This document shows positions 45,521 through 58,600 of a stretch of DNA of 64,000 bases, one piece after another. The notes under the pieces were generated by a model. That model did not search any database and was not told where the DNA came from. It saw only the letters and a list, made by a program, of their open reading frames with translations. The DNA lies in contig JAOVFP010000015.1 of NCBI GenBank assembly GCA_025738555.1, forward strand, positions 992,001 through 1,056,000, written 5' to 3'. This DNA is from Cyathus striatus. Lineage: Eukaryota > Basidiomycota > Agaricomycetes > Agaricales > Nidulariaceae. Position numbers and translations under genes: made by a program. Numbering within the stretch: position 1 is the first letter of the stretch; every line of letters starts with the position of its first letter.

Positions 45521-47994
45521 ATGGCTCAAAGGCTGAACATTTCCACCCGAAGGGTGAAACTATTTCCAGAGTTGCAGGAAGAAATTATCTCTACTTTCTG
45601 GAACTCATGCTTATCTCTGGAAGAGCGAACCAAGTTCATATGGTCTGCGTCACTTGTAAACAAACACTGGAAGAGAACATTTGTTTTATGTGCATTCCGA
45701 GACTATTATTTTTCATCGGTCTATATGTACAAGTGGTATCTTGTCACAATACATCGTCAATATCTCGGACAAGATGTTATATCAAAAGATTTATGTCGCA
45801 GTATAACTTACTATTCCCAACTTGGTTTTGGGTGCCCAGCTGGATTAAATTCTGACCAGGAATTATTTTTGCCATCATGCTATCCGAATCTCCGTAGCAT
45901 TTACGTCGAATCTATTCCTATTCGTAACCTGGGATCAGAGGGCTTCTGGATATGGCTGGAGACAATCCCTGTGCACATCAGTTCTCTCCAATTATCATTT
46001 GTGCTGCCGACCGGAACACGATATGGAAACTATTGGAAGAGCTGCATGGTCATACGTGATTGGAGAGATTGGACCGAAGACCGGAAAACGAACGGTGCAG
46101 CATCCATAACATACCTTAACATAGAAGGCGTGGACGATGGAAACTTGGTATGGGATCTCTTCGATGATCTGTTTCCTAACCTTGCCATAATGTCATGTGG
46201 TGGTTATCTTGTGGAGCGCCCTCCAGTTCCGCTGAAAAGTATTAATACTCAAAACATAATCAACTATCAAGATTACATGTCCAACATAAGCAAGAGACAG
46301 GAATGCAATAAACGAATAAATCGAGTTTTTGACACTATAGTTCAACAAGTCTCGCTAGATCTTCAAGATGCTGCAAGGAAAACTGCACAGTTAGCCTGGA
46401 GGATTTCTGGAGACCCGAAATTTCACCCTGTGGAAGAATTCATGCAGGAATTCACCCTTTTGCAATTATTTGCCTTTCTGGCAAGACAAGGAAAAAGGAA
46501 CAGACGAGCAACATCTGCAGAGCAATCTGTGGATATATTCTGGCATATGGACGGCGACTCCAAGCTAAATCCCATAGAAATTGACATGCTGAACACCAAG
46601 CTTAAGGACTTGGATTTAGAGAAGGGAAGGGGGAGGATGGGTCATCAGAAGGTATGTTCACCTCCCAAACCCTACTTACTAACCTTGTCTCAACTCTGCT
46701 ACTTACAGCCCTCGACTGTATTAAATGTGAAAAGCTTTGAAGTATGTCTTTCATTCCTCCATCTTTTCGTGTTACTAAATCTGCATGTTTTCTTTGTTGG
46801 ATCCTTGCCATTTTCTGTATAGCTTGATCCACACTGCCGTTATACATTAATGGTATCTGATGGAATGAAAATGATGCACCTTCAAGTTGTGGCACATAAA
46901 GTATGTATAGAGCTCTGTCCTTAAGTAATACATTATTCATTCATCCAAACACAGAAACGGTTCCAAAGCATGAGAGACTTCTTTCGTAATTATTCAAGCC
47001 TTTTTCACTATTCATTTCTAATGTTAACATTTAATTTTAGATGAAGTGTCGCATCCTTGGACACGCTCTCCCCGGATGTCATCGAGTTGTCTCGACGATG
47101 TAAGTACTTAATTATTTTTCTGTTATCGGCTGCACCATTGATTACTACTGCCTATAGGATGAAAATGACTCCGACCTTCCACACATCCCCCCTCCGCAGG
47201 ACGAGCTAAGGAGCCAAGCCTTGGAATGGGCGGACCTACTGTACAACAATTCTGTGTGTTGATATTTGGCATATCTTGTGTGCTTAATAACATTTCTATC
47301 ACTTTTTTGCAGCTCCACCGTAACTGGAAAACCAGTTCGCAGTCGATCGCAAGGCTAACATCGGCAGCAAAAACATTGGGGAAGTCTACCATACCGTTTG
47401 GACGTGACCTTGATGCTGTAATACATGCTGTCAACAAATTCATTCGTGTAGTTTCGGAGGCACGTGTAAGTGCATTGGTTGGATCCCCAACATTTACCTA
47501 CTAAACTTCTTCCATTTCATCTTCAGAACGTTTCTCGCCGGTTCTGGGAAATGGCTCTCAAGGGAAGAGCAACAATCCGACTCCTTGATTGTTTCAAGGC
47601 TCAAACATCAGAATATACTGGATTCTTCCCAGATACCTTCGATACAGTATTAAAAGCACAGATGTTTGTATTTCTTCTCCTTCAAATTTCATGCTAATTC
47701 ATTGTTATTTTTCAGCTTCTTCAACAGAGCCACAGTGTTAGCTCAAAAGGCTGACAGACACGGATGGGCAAGAAGATGTATTTATGGAGTTTCATACAAG
47801 ATAGCTGAAGCAAAGCTTCAGAAAAAATTGGAAGCTATGCACAGTGAACTAGAGGTAGGCTAATCCTAGATCAAGTATGAGATAATATATCACTTACATG
47901 AAAAACTTTCTCTCCGTAGCACTCGTTTGAGCAATATCACTTGAGATACAAAATAAGAGAGCAACTAAAGGAGGAAATTCACAATGAAAGATAG
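45521..47994 (+). CDS. F-box-like protein copy 2, fused to a C-terminal helical domain
   Basis: Ten exons (45521-46651, 46709-46741, 46823-46900, 46955-46985, 47041-47099, 47158-47253, 47313-47465, 47527-47663, 47716-47854, 47920-47994) keep phase to 643 aa. Exon 1 holds the F-box-like family domain (LFPELQEEIISTFWNSCLS, SLVNKHWKRTFVLCAFRD, SITYLNIEGVDDGNLVWDLF). Exons 6-10 encode an acidic linker and a helical region (AKTLGKSTIPFGRDLDAVIH, RRFWEMALKGRATIRLLDCF). Intron phases there match those of the gene at 60306-62200. If intron 1 is retained, the frame ends near 46822 with an unrelated hydrophobic tail. Two separate genes is the main alternative, the second perhaps from the ATG at 46850. 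The role is unknown. Confidence 0.65.
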
Positions 47995-48034
47995 TTACAT
48001 GTCGCTGAGCCATGGGTTGTTCCTGAGGATCATG

Positions 48035-48085
48035 GTATGAATAAGACTGGGACATTCGAAACTAGGTCGAACACGGGGATTTGAT
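48035..48085 (+). pseudogene. TMCO4-like fragment 2, last codons only
   Basis: GGTATGAATAAGACTGGGAC and following bases resemble the parent's last 15 codons (GTKRTGAFGAGSNP). Only about 50 bp is recognisable. Confidence 0.45.
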
Positions 48086-48894
48086 GAAATTTCAAAAGAG
48101 AAGCTGTAGAACACGAGTCGAGAGTGCTAGCATTAACCTGAAGACAAAAACTGGGACTCAAGTCAAAACTCAGAGGGGAAAAATAAACTGGATTTTTTTT
48201 AAAGAAAATTAGAATAAAGAGAATACTTAATGAGGAATAGTGGAATAAAACGGAAATTAAAGGTTTAGAAATTGTAGATTTATTGAAAGAAAAAGGAAAA
48301 GTTTGAAACAAAAGCATACCGGTGAATTGAAAGAAAATTTGTAAAGTAGAACTTGGGGGGGGAGGCATGGGGTGGTGACACGGCCTTTGGTAAAGCAAAT
48401 TGCGGATTCAGTGGGTCTTGGTAGTGCGCGATACCGACGATCTTGAATTACTGTTAAGTAATAGCGGCGTTCAAGCGATGCAAGAGCGTGTCGGCGTTGG
48501 AGGGAAAATGAGAGAGAGAGCGCGAACAGCGCGTCGACGCACGCATCAGCTGATTACGTAAAGGAAATAACGCTTGCATGCTATGATAACGAAATTATGT
48601 AGTAAAATCTTCGCGTGCAGGCGAACCGCCTGCTCTCAGACGCAGCATCAAGTAGGTTTCTAGTTCTTTGATTTGGTATCAACTTATCCTAGTTATACAA
48701 CACGTACTGTGTTCCGGCACCAGACTGAGAAGTCTGGTGTTGCCCGAATGGCGAGCTAGGCTCGCGTACTAATCCCCTTCCTGCTGCCATGGCACACAAA
48801 CCATAACTCCACCGCCAACACGCAGACCACTACAAGGATGCCAACTATAACAAGAATAACTGCAACAATGGCCACGCGCCTAACAAGCTCTTCG
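48086..48894. other. non-coding spacer
   Basis: AT-rich, with an A-rich stretch on the plus strand. No ORF or RNA gene I can support. Confidence 0.4.
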
Positions 48895-50060
48895 TGGGGG
48901 AGGTGTTATTGCAAATTTGATTGATGGTGCTGCAAGCGACAGCGATGGCGACGCTTTAGTATGGGTGCGTTAGTAGTGGTTACAGTGGCCTAGTATCATC
49001 AGTACGTACACCCCCTCTCTCCTACTAATCTAATATCTTATATTCTATAGCATTGACTAAACTAGTAGGATACCTAATCGATAACCAAAGTAGCAACGCC
49101 CTTGACCACACAGAACACGTTTCTTGCTGGCACCTCGACGTGCGGCCCCCTACAACGCAAATTAGCTTCTTCTTCAGCGCTCGCGGGATCTTTTATGCAC
49201 TCCTCGAGCTCGCAAAGATGAACTGCTACCGTGTCATCCAAGAAGTTTTCCTTCTCAGTGCTACTAGCGCTTACTTCGTTTGACTAGGCATGGTTAGGAA
49301 CATGCTTGGCGGTCTCAAGACGATATGTTCATGTGTTCGCACAGAAGGCTGCTGCTTATATACCCCGGTACGACTACTCCACGCCCATTGATCGGAGGAA
49401 AAGAAGAGCTTCCTCCATGTATGGGTCCTACTTCGGTATCTACGTCGCCTACCAGACATCAACCACGTCTTTGTTAACTATCATGCCAAATGATTCCGCA
49501 CCAAATTTCCCTGTTCATGAGGGCTTTGATCTAGTGAGGATCAAAGAGGTGTTGTACACGGCCGCATAGTCTGTCATCATCGAGCCACTCGACGCAGTCT
49601 ACATCGTTGTGGAACATGCCTTTGACATTTGATTGGGATGCGGCAAGAACACCAAGGCAGGCTAATGTACCGTGCGTTTGAGGATGTTGAGCCTCCTTCG
49701 TGGGGGGCTTCTATGGATCTAGGGATGGGATACTCCTCCTTTACATCTCCTTCGTCATCTTACTCATCCTTTGCACCTCTGCTTGCCAGCTTCTCCTTTC
49801 CAGCCTCGAACTCGTATACGCAGACGATGCTTCTCAATGACCCCTTTGGTGACGCAGAATCCATTTGGGGAAGTGATAATGTTCAGCTCGGAATCGGGGC
49901 CTTCCTTTTTGGGCGCGGATGGGACCATTACTTAGTCTGTTCCTGGGGACTATGGTATGAAGAAGACCGGGGCATTCGGAGCTGAGTCGAAACCATAGTT
50001 GTAAGTAGTTGTGTGTAGACTGGTTTGTGTCAGTGAACTTTCCAGTGGCTGGACGGTTGG
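48895..50060 (+). pseudogene. TMCO4-like gene fragment 3
   Basis: It begins with a copy of the parent from about 40622 (GGGGAGGTGTTATTGCAAAT). It retains intron-like spacing, the TKL.GYLIDN segment and the RGIFYALLELAKMNCYRVIQ segment. It loses much of the hydrolase domain, and resumes in the disordered C-terminus (ASMDLGMGYSSFTSPSSSYS) to the stop region and 3' flank. Many indels and stops make it older than fragment 1. Confidence 0.8.
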
Positions 50061-50382
50061 TTTGTGAATTCTCATTTGCATAAATGAGATACATTTCGAG
50101 TGTACTTCTGCTTTGAACATGTCGGCATGCACTGTTGTTCATACTTTTCATATGATATTTTCTTTTTGTATTTTTTAATAGTTGGTTGGATGCTTGATGT
50201 ATCTTTTTCAGGTATGATTTTAGACAACTATATTTTGCAAATATTGTCACACTATATATGTATGCATTTTCTATTAAGAGAGAAGAAAATGTGTACTATG
50301 ATGTACGCATGATAGATAGTAGCATATGTACATTGAATTAATCAGTTTATGAGTGACGTAGGCATAGTAATAAGTATATTAA

Positions 50383-51654
50383 ATGAGCTCGTCATTCATC
50401 AATATCAGTGATCACAACACTTTCTCTCCACATTCAAGCAAACTCCTGACCTACCACCACTATCCTATGATTCAAACGCTAAACGTTGCTAGCAGAAGAG
50501 CGAAACTTCTTCCAGAGTTGCAGGAAGAAACTGTATCTACTTTCTGGAACTCACGTTTATCTCCGCAAGAACGAACTGAGTTTATATGGTCTGTGTCACT
50601 CGTAAGCAAACATTGGAAGGGCAAGTTTGTTTTATGTGCATTCCGAGACTATCACTTTTCATCAGTTGATATGTACAATTGGTATCTTGTTACCATAAAT
50701 CATCAATCTCTTGGTCAAGATGTTATATCAAATGATTTATGCCACAGTATAACCTTCTGTCCCCAACTTGACCTTGACATTAGGTACATGGCTGGATTTT
50801 ATCAGAAGTTTTTGTTGGCATCATGCTATCCGAATCTCCATAGCATTTATGTTGAAGATGTTCCTATGTGCTATCTGGGATCACAGCGCCGCTAGCCATG
50901 GCCGCCAAAAGTCCCTAGCTTTTGGTTATGGTTGGATAAAATCTCTGCGCATGTCAGTTCTCTTCATTTGACATTTGTGCTGCCAACCGGAACGCGATTT
51001 GATAAGTTATTGGAGAAATGGTCGATCCCACGTGATTGGAGAGATTGGAGCGAAGACCGGATATCGAAGGGCACAGCGTCTATAACACACCTTAACATAG
51101 AAGGTGTGGATGACGGAAACTTGGCATGGGGTCTCTTTGGTTATCTGTTTCCTAATGTCACAATAATGTCGTGCGGTGGTCATCTTGTAGAGTGCCCTCC
51201 AGTTCAACAAAAAAGTATTAATACTCAAAATATAATCAGTTATCAAGATTACATGTCCAACATAAACAAGAGACAGGAACTCAACAAAAGAATGAATCGA
51301 GCTTTCAAAACTATAGTCCAAAAAATCTCACGAGGTCTTCGGGGTGCTGAAAGAAGACCTACAGAGTTATTTTGGCGTATTTCTGGCGACCCCAACTTTT
51401 ATCCTGTGGAAGAATATCTGCACGAATACACACTTGCGCAATTTTTTACCTTGTTGATGAGACAGGGGAAAAGGAACAAACTATCTCTGAAGATATCTCG
51501 GTGTCTTGATGGCGACTCAAAGCTAAATTACATTGAAGGAGACTACATACTGAATACCAAGCTTAAGGACTTGGATTTGGAGTGGTTTATACAGGCAAAA
51601 GGGGCGAAGAGACCAATGGTTGGACAAGGAAAGGTGATGAATCGTCTCAACTAA
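50383..51654 (+). pseudogene. F-box-like family copy 3, interrupted by an in-frame stop
   Basis: It starts MSSSFINISDHNTF and follows copy 2 closely (KLLPELQEETVSTFWNSRLS, SHWKGKF-like KHWKGKFVLCAFRD, SITHLNIEGVDDGNLAWGLF). At 50884-50920 about 30 bp of GC-rich sequence is inserted between LGS and FWLWLDK, keeping the frame but carrying TAG at 50893-50895. Beyond it the frame stays open for 250 codons. The splice donor used by copy 2 after GHQK reads GTGATG here, and the frame ends in NRLN. Probably a recent pseudogene unless the stop is bypassed. Confidence 0.7.
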
Positions 51655-53520
51655 ATGTTCTCATTCATGCTGCATGGTTTTAAAAGCCGATCGCCCAATG
51701 GCGGGGATGTACTATCGACGAGTAAACCAAAGTCCAAGGGGTATAAAAAGCATAAATTTTCGTCATTTTGGAAAAGGAGGGCGAATTCATAGACGTTGGC
51801 AGATAGAGGACATTGATGTATTGTGAAGGAGATAGCATCAATTGAATCAAACACTGTCTCAAGCAGGTGTGGTTGAGTAGTAGACTTCCGTCCCTTTCTT
51901 CTAACTTATCAATCAGCTAACTTCACTGTATCAAACACTCGCTTCAGTTCATGCTACCTCAGCTTGAATGCTACCTCATTCTAACATCTTCACCAGTTCT
52001 TTCTCCTTCCTTTCATCTGACTATTGATAGTGCTACCGCGGGACTACAGGTAGTTTACAGTAATAGCACTACCACACAATGTATTGATACTACTATTCTA
52101 ATAATACTACTTGAGTTTCTCACAATAGTCTTTAAGAGCTTGAGAGTGTTAATAGTTCAAAGGTAAGGAGTATCCTAATACTAGACAATAACGCTGAGGG
52201 CGCCTCACATACTCAATGAGCTTGATGTCGTCAAAAAACAATGTATTATCTGCCTATCTATGCTACCACTGTTATAGTTGGTCTATACCAACATTCGTGC
52301 TGGGTCTCAGTGTTCTGTAGAAGGAGAGAATGGTTTAGAGTCAAGCGCTAAACGCTAAGCTTTCGAACAAGGCGCGCTCAAGCTGCTGAGCGTGGGAGTA
52401 CTAGTGAGATCTGGCGAGATCGGACCGAATATCCTGCTGGCCACTGTGACCAAACTGTGACATTGTCCAGGGACCAAGGGCACAAGGCCCTTTGACGAAC
52501 GAACAACCTTCCGCCACCAAGTACCACCTCCAACACTGTGTCACCTTCGATATGCTTTGCAAAGATCCAGTGCTAGTGACTGGTAAACGTTATACGCTTG
52601 AACCATCGTCGTCAAATTCACCGTTTACGGCGACGTTATATCCACAGGATCAAGGATCCCTACTGTCTACACCGATGTAGAAAACTTGTGTGTTTCTCTA
52701 GACTCTAGTACATTCTCTGCTGTCTCACCACCAATCTTGAGAAAATTACACTCTGTGAAGGAAAACCCAGAAAATGGAGTCACCAGGGGGTTTCAAGTCG
52801 TGATTCTTAGCACCATAATATACGTCGATACTATTCGTGTGCAGTTCCGACCTTAAAATTAAAGTACGAAGTCTCGTTTAAGACCTCCATCAGGGAACGC
52901 AATTGGTATGTTTTTTCTGGATAGGTTCAACATGTTTTGGTACCAACCAGCTATTATAGACATCCTCACGTTTCATACCGATACATACTAGTATCTCTTT
53001 CGGTAGATTGCATGGTACCAGCAGTGGTGCGAGCGTATGTCTCCAATATGTCTCACCATATAGATATGTGATTAATTGATTTGTGAAATGGGCTCGACCA
53101 TCCTCGACGACATTTATTAAACCCTAATATATCGAACTGAGGCTGCGACACAGTTCGGACATGATCATCGTCATCCGAGTAGTCCACGGTCCACCACAAG
53201 ATCGACTCAGACAAACCACTCAAGATCCATACGTTCAAACCGTTTCCAACTTACATTTTAAATAATCGTGATGGGATATTCACAGCATCGAAACACCATT
53301 CTAACTTCATCAATACCGACATCACTGTGACAGCCGCTGACTACACTACTAAGGCTAAACGGTAAGCACCATTACTACCATACTTGCTTGACTGAATTGC
53401 TTTCAGGGCTATCCGAAGAGAAGGATACGCCCACCCAGGTTCGTTCGACTTTTCGACGAGATTCATAAACGGGTGTGACGTGGGGCGCGTTGCCTCCTTC
53501 ATCCTTTCCTCCTTACGCAG
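51655..53520. other. intergenic region, no gene found
   Basis: Short ORFs only; the 62-codon one at 52492-52680 has no recognisable family. No repeat or structured RNA detected. Confidence 0.4.
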
Positions 53521-54699
53521 ATGATCTATGTCTCTCGGCAGCCATATCTACCATGGAAAGGTCAGCAATACTTCGCTGGGTATTATCATTTTATGTTCAC
53601 TAATGTGATGGAACTAATATTAGTTTGTGCCACTATCGTTCATGCAATCGCTATTTCGGCTACGAGCTTTCGCTTTGAATATCGTCGACGGACTCATCGC
53701 ATCTGGTGGGACGACCATGTCGCCATGGTGACCTTACTATTCGAATGCTTTAATGTTATTCTACTTTGGATGCAATTGAGGAGTTTCGGTATAGTTTATG
53801 AAGTCTATATGATTTATAATTGATATTCTAAACATGCAGATGACGATGATGCTTTGCAGCACAGGCTGAAACTGTGCGTAACGATGATCGCAGCAGTCTC
53901 TCTCAATGCATCTGCATGGTATGAAATCTGCACATCTTTCCTTCATAACAGGCTTAGATTTATCAATGAAAGGTGGCCTCGGTGCAGTATGGCACTTTCA
54001 ATCGTACGAATCATTCCAGAGTGGTCAAGATTACGTCGCCTTACTGTGTACTTATCCCTGCTATTCATCTTCATATGGGTAACGATCTCAGTTACTGCAG
54101 TCGTGGCGTGTACTACCATCATGAAGGATTGGCAAAATATTGATGCCGATTTACTGAAGTGCCCTGCTATTTATATAGTGCAACCGATAGGCGTAACTGG
54201 TAAGTTTCTCTAATGCCATATGAATAATACTGATTACTCTCGGCTATATATCTAGCTGGTATAATTGGTGATATCATCCTCGTTGTTCTTCCACTTCATC
54301 GACTGTGGAAAATTCGGCTTCCAACGTCTCTTCGCTCATTGGTTTTAATAGTGTTTTCATCTAGTCTTCTCACTCTTACAATGGGTACTTTAACGTTAGC
54401 CATCGCATACTCCGGTCTTATGGAAGGACCTGGATCATTTCTTGTCTTGATAATAATGACTCATGTTCAGGTAACATTTTAAAGTTACGATATATCGTAT
54501 CACATCTCATTGGGCATGATTCCAGGAAGCTATATCTCTTATCTCAAGCAATCTTGCAGTATTAATATCATGGGGATATAAGTCTTGTACTGGAGGTGTT
54601 GACATGGATAAAGAGTCAAATAAATATATAATTCCGCATTGGTCAAGAGCACCAGTATCTCAATCACGTATATTTTCGATACCACATGATTATCCATAA
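53521..54699 (+). CDS. fungal seven-helix integral membrane protein
   Basis: Four exons (53521-53788, 53840-54199, 54256-54470, 54526-54699) give 338 aa. The pattern is that of the fungal integral-membrane / rhodopsin-like 7TM family: RRTHRIWWDDHVAM after the first helix, ALSIVRIIPEWSRLRRL, then IYIVQPIGVTAGIIGDIILV followed by VLPLHRLWKIRLP, LIVFSSSLLTLTMGTL and finally EAISLISSNLAVLISWGYK. A polar tail follows. It sits in a membrane; the ligand and partners are unknown. One region (WYEICTSFLHNR) departs from the family and could hide a 33-nt insertion that is too short for a normal intron. Confidence 0.85.
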
Positions 54700-56361
54700 G
54701 CTTCTGAACAGTTTACTTCATGAAATATACTCAACCCCATCTTTTCCTCTCCTGCTGTGCACAGATATCACTTGCCATTGTGTGTTGAACCTCATTTAGT
54801 ATACTGAAGAATTTACAGACATCAAGGAGGCAGTAATGCATGTGAGAATACATCACGCTGCCCCGTCCCTCAAGCATAAATATTGGGGCACTTGAATGGT
54901 TGGCCATTACAGAATAACGTTATAGACAGCCAGCAGGAGTCCTGAAGGCGTGGGAAAGTGTGAGATGATGCATTTTCCCTTCCCTTCCTCACTATTTCTG
55001 CTGCCATCTACGCCTTTTAGTGCAGTGCTACGATGATACCTGTGAAGATGACCAAGAAGCGTATTGTGCAGCATGCAGGATCGTATCAGCAGAGGTTTCT
55101 TGTACCATATCACGCACAGGAGTTGTAGGGGTTGTTGTTTTTGGCTAGTTGAGCGAGAATTCAATGATAACTAGGGAACTACATACTTCTGGCGGGCACC
55201 TTGGCTATACCCGAAATATAGCCTCCGCGCTTAGTACGAATGAGGGAAAGATAAAGGACGATTATACAATTTTAACATAATGTTAATCTCAGCAGTCCAA
55301 CTTTCCAATGCTGTTTGAACGCTGAAATACTTCATTGCTAAGCTAAACTTGACAACGCACTGGGGGATTTTAGGTCCGGTTTGGGCCCGTTTGTTACAGA
55401 CATGTATGTAGCCACATATACTCAAGTAATGGCTTAGAAATTAGAACCGCGCTAGGCGCATAGTATTAACAGTATTACCGACTGTCTGAATATAATATTA
55501 TCTTTATGGATTCGTATCCGTGGCACATACAGTACAGTACTACTAATTAGTAATTACCAAGGAATTTTGAATCGTGATAGTGTCGAGACTGAGCTGGTGT
55601 ACGCTGGCGTGGAATACATAGCCCTAGGACTCGGACGCGCGTTTGCGTTAATATCTTCCGTGTTGTAAAGACAGTTATATAGGGAAATCCAGTGAAAATC
55701 CTTGAGTACTTATGTTGGTATAGCACTAAGCAGCGTATAGCCGAGCTTCAGGGTTTGTCCCACAATAACGGTGCCAAGTTTGCCAAGTGTAGACATTGGT
55801 TAACGACGTGCGGTGCGCCTATGTGATAATTGGTAATCTGAATGAGCAGTGTGAGACACAAGATAAAGAGTTGATTAGGAGTGATACACTGATATGGCGC
55901 TCATTATATCGATAAAAGTAAGAAACAAGACAGAGAGCCAGAAGAAACCAATAAAAGTACAAGACGGCACTTCGTGGCACCCTCCTTAGTAAGTGAAATC
56001 AATGGGGACGGAATATGCGAGCCTGGCAATACCAAATCAACAATGGGAACATCCCAACTCACGAACGTAAGCTTGTACTGACGGAGAAATGAAGGATGTG
56101 AGTACCTGAACTTGAGCCACACATTTTTCGTATAATTAAATTTATTAGATGAACGTGTATGATGTTTGTTCAATTCTGGGCCTCTAAAGTCACAGCTGTT
56201 GAACGAGTTCCAGTGACACAAACAAATGTAGCTCTATTTAGACGACTCGTAAAGTAAATAAATACACGGGGGAAGGAAAAGTACGCATAGAACATGTAAA
56301 GTATATCGTAGTCCATATCGCAGAAGAGAAAGAACAGAAGTACGTAGACTGTCGTTCTAAA
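54700..56361. other. intergenic region, no gene found
   Basis: No ORF with coding character on either strand, and no tRNA or repeat recognised. Confidence 0.4.
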
Positions 56362-56961
56362 TTAAAGACACCCATCCACATACTTGTTACGCCATTTCGA
56401 CAAGCCCCAGTAGTCCAATGTACGGTTTATATCTTCGTCCCTCTCGGGTGACGGAGGCATTGAGAACAACACATCCAATACGTCACATAGACCAGGCTGT
56501 TGTGGTTGATTGATCAATTCTTCCAGATACAAACTCCCCTCTGACCGAGGAAGACAGGGAATCGAAGATTGTTTGCGGTCAGGTACTACTGACTGGAGAG
56601 GAAGTATTGAAATTGAAGAGTGTTTGCGGAGAGGTACTGCTGTTCTTTCCGAGAGACGGCGAGATAGCGGAGCGTCCTTAGCTTCATCAGCCGCTGGGGC
56701 GTCAGAATTTTCGTCACCCCATAGGTAACCGAACAAAGAACGAAGTTCTTGTTCGCCATACAGTGAAGAATAAGGGTTAGAGAGCTGTCCAGGATGAACG
56801 GTCCAGGGGTTAGCGGGTGTTGGGGTATGTTTGAGAGGTGTTAGGGTTACATTGATCCCACCGAATCCTTTGCTCCTGGGGGGGTTGTTTGGAGTTGGAG
56901 TCGAGCCTCTGCTCCAAGTAGGAGTGGCTTTGGCGGAACGAGAAGTTTTGTTCGAGGACAT
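56362..56961 (-). CDS. small protein of unknown function
   Basis: An intact single-exon frame of 199 aa from a clear ATG (MSSNKTSRSAKATPTWSRGS). The N-terminal half is Pro/Thr-rich and disordered. A centre segment LSNPYSSLYGEQELRSLFGY is acidic and may fold. Two related lines RKHSSISILPLQSVV and RKQSSIPCLPRSEG form an internal repeat with RKxSS sites that resemble basophilic kinase targets. The C-terminus ends LDYWGLSKWRNKYVDGCL. No family recognised; no membrane segment or signal peptide. Frame length and composition support a real gene, but nothing else does. Confidence 0.55.
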   Translation of the reverse strand: MSSNKTSRSAKATPTWSRGSTPTPNNPPRSKGFGGINVTLTPLKHTPTPANPWTVHPGQLSNPYSSLYGEQELRSLFGYLWGDENSDAPAADEAKDAPLSRRLSERTAVPLRKHSSISILPLQSVVPDRKQSSIPCLPRSEGSLYLEELINQPQQPGLCDVLDVLFSMPPSPERDEDINRTLDYWGLSKWRNKYVDGCL

Positions 56962-58337
56962 ATTAACAGAGGATGTGAAGTTGGTTTTGAGAGTATGGCG
57001 ATAACACTAATACTCGGATGATCGCTGTGCTGGATTGATGGGCATTCGAACTTTCAGAGCTCTCCATCTATAAGGCCCTCCTAACGCATTGTTACCCAGC
57101 AGAAGAGTTCGTCATTTGACATATTGACTGGTCGTCTATAATGAGTGCCAAAATGAGGAATAATGCGTAATACCTTGATGAGAGCAGTGGAAGGTATACG
57201 ATTCCTTTCGCCATTGTCCAAAGGATAGTAGTACCTTTCGCCGCTTGTAACATGTCTTTAAATGAGGCATGTGTCGTACCATTGCTACCAAGGCAAACAT
57301 CCTCACCGTATTCAGCCTTATTGTTGTCACTGAGCAAAGCATAGAATCCAGTATCCGATCTCGGCACGCGTAGCTACAAAAAAGGGAAAACCTTTCAATA
57401 TGACAGTGGGTCAATACATTCAATGAGTACCTTTAAACCGGATTATACTTCAAGTCCATCGTAAACGCGTAAACAATGATATCAACAACGAATCCGGGAT
57501 GTCAATAGCTGTGGCCTGAGATCTCTAATCGATCTCATCAGTTGGACTTCCATTGTATGTGACTAAGTATACTTATATTGAATATATTGAATACAATGGT
57601 GCTCATCTATGAGTTGGTACTATCAGCATCCTATGTCAGTCAAACAGGAGATACTATAAGATACAGTTTGGATACAATCGCAGGTTCCATCTCCCTACAT
57701 CCAGAAAACGTCACTTACATTCAAATTACACGTCTATCGCTCTATGAGGGGTTCGTTTGAAGAATACATTCTCATCTATGCTAAAACTGTCAACATCCAA
57801 AGGTGTAGGGTTGTGATAGTAGGCTTTATCAAGTAATCCTGTAACATCAACGAGGGAGAAGAAATTCAATTCTTTTATCATTCGAAGGAGTGATGTCAGG
57901 CGTTATAGTAGATGTCTTGAAAGCTTCCCTGTACAGATATGTAGATGAGTGAGTCTCACCTAGGATCCTAGTTCGTTTTTTGAAATTACAACAGTCGCAG
58001 CCGGTAACAATGAGAAATTATAGTTTAGTCAAAACTGTATAAGAGATTAGATTATGCTTGAAGAAGCAGGAAACTGGCGGGAAAAGGGACAGCGTACTGA
58101 TAGACCACTATGATTTACGATCTGCCAGTCCAATCTGCAATACGCCTCAGGTCTCACCCATGAAGATATTCAGTGTGCTTCCTGTTTCTTGAATCATCTC
58201 TGGTTACCAAAGCACGCGTACCCCGACGTTGGGATCATCTGAGTACGAGTCAGCATTGGGTTATAGAATGAAGCACGATGGAACGATGGAGAAGGGCAAC
58301 GACTTACCCAGGCACAGTCTACACAAAATTAACCTGC
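56962..58337. other. intergenic region
   Basis: Promoter of the small gene and unassigned sequence. A minus-strand frame at 57367-57092 preceded by a possible TTTTTGTAG acceptor (VPRSDTGFYALLSDNNKAEYG) is weakly protein-like but lacks a usable first exon. Confidence 0.35.
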
Positions 58338-58600
58338 TTGTTCACGATACCACTTCCCCTCCTATAGAAATAACAGCAGCTTCCGCTGTGCCACTAAAGA
58401 AGGCTCTACGGATTACGGGTGCTAGGAGGCCTACTGAGAGACCACTTAGAAGTCATCCACCTGCGTGGAAAAAGGGGATTAGGAAGGGAGCTGAGTTAAC
58501 AGAGAGGGGAGAAACGAACGTTGAACCGAGGGCTGCAAGTCCGAACCTGACGATGCATCGCCTTTCTCGCATCATCAATCATCTCCGTATCCCTCCGAAT
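58338..58600 (-). pseudogene. TMCO4-like gene fragment 4, inverted
   Basis: On the minus strand it matches the end of parent exon 2 (GATGATTGATGATGCGAGAA) and the start of exon 3 (CTCAGTAGGCCTCCTAGCAC). It has the intron degraded and an internal deletion across the hydrophobic segment. It is in opposite orientation to the parent and to the other fragments. Confidence 0.75.

Noticed and set aside
53935..53967. 33-nt GT...AG stretch in the 7TM gene as an intron
   Set aside because: Shorter than any intron seen here, and the frame is open through it, so it was kept as coding.
57092..57367. Minus-strand 91-codon frame with a hydrophobic C-terminus
   Set aside because: The preceding candidate exon contains an early stop and there is no family likeness.
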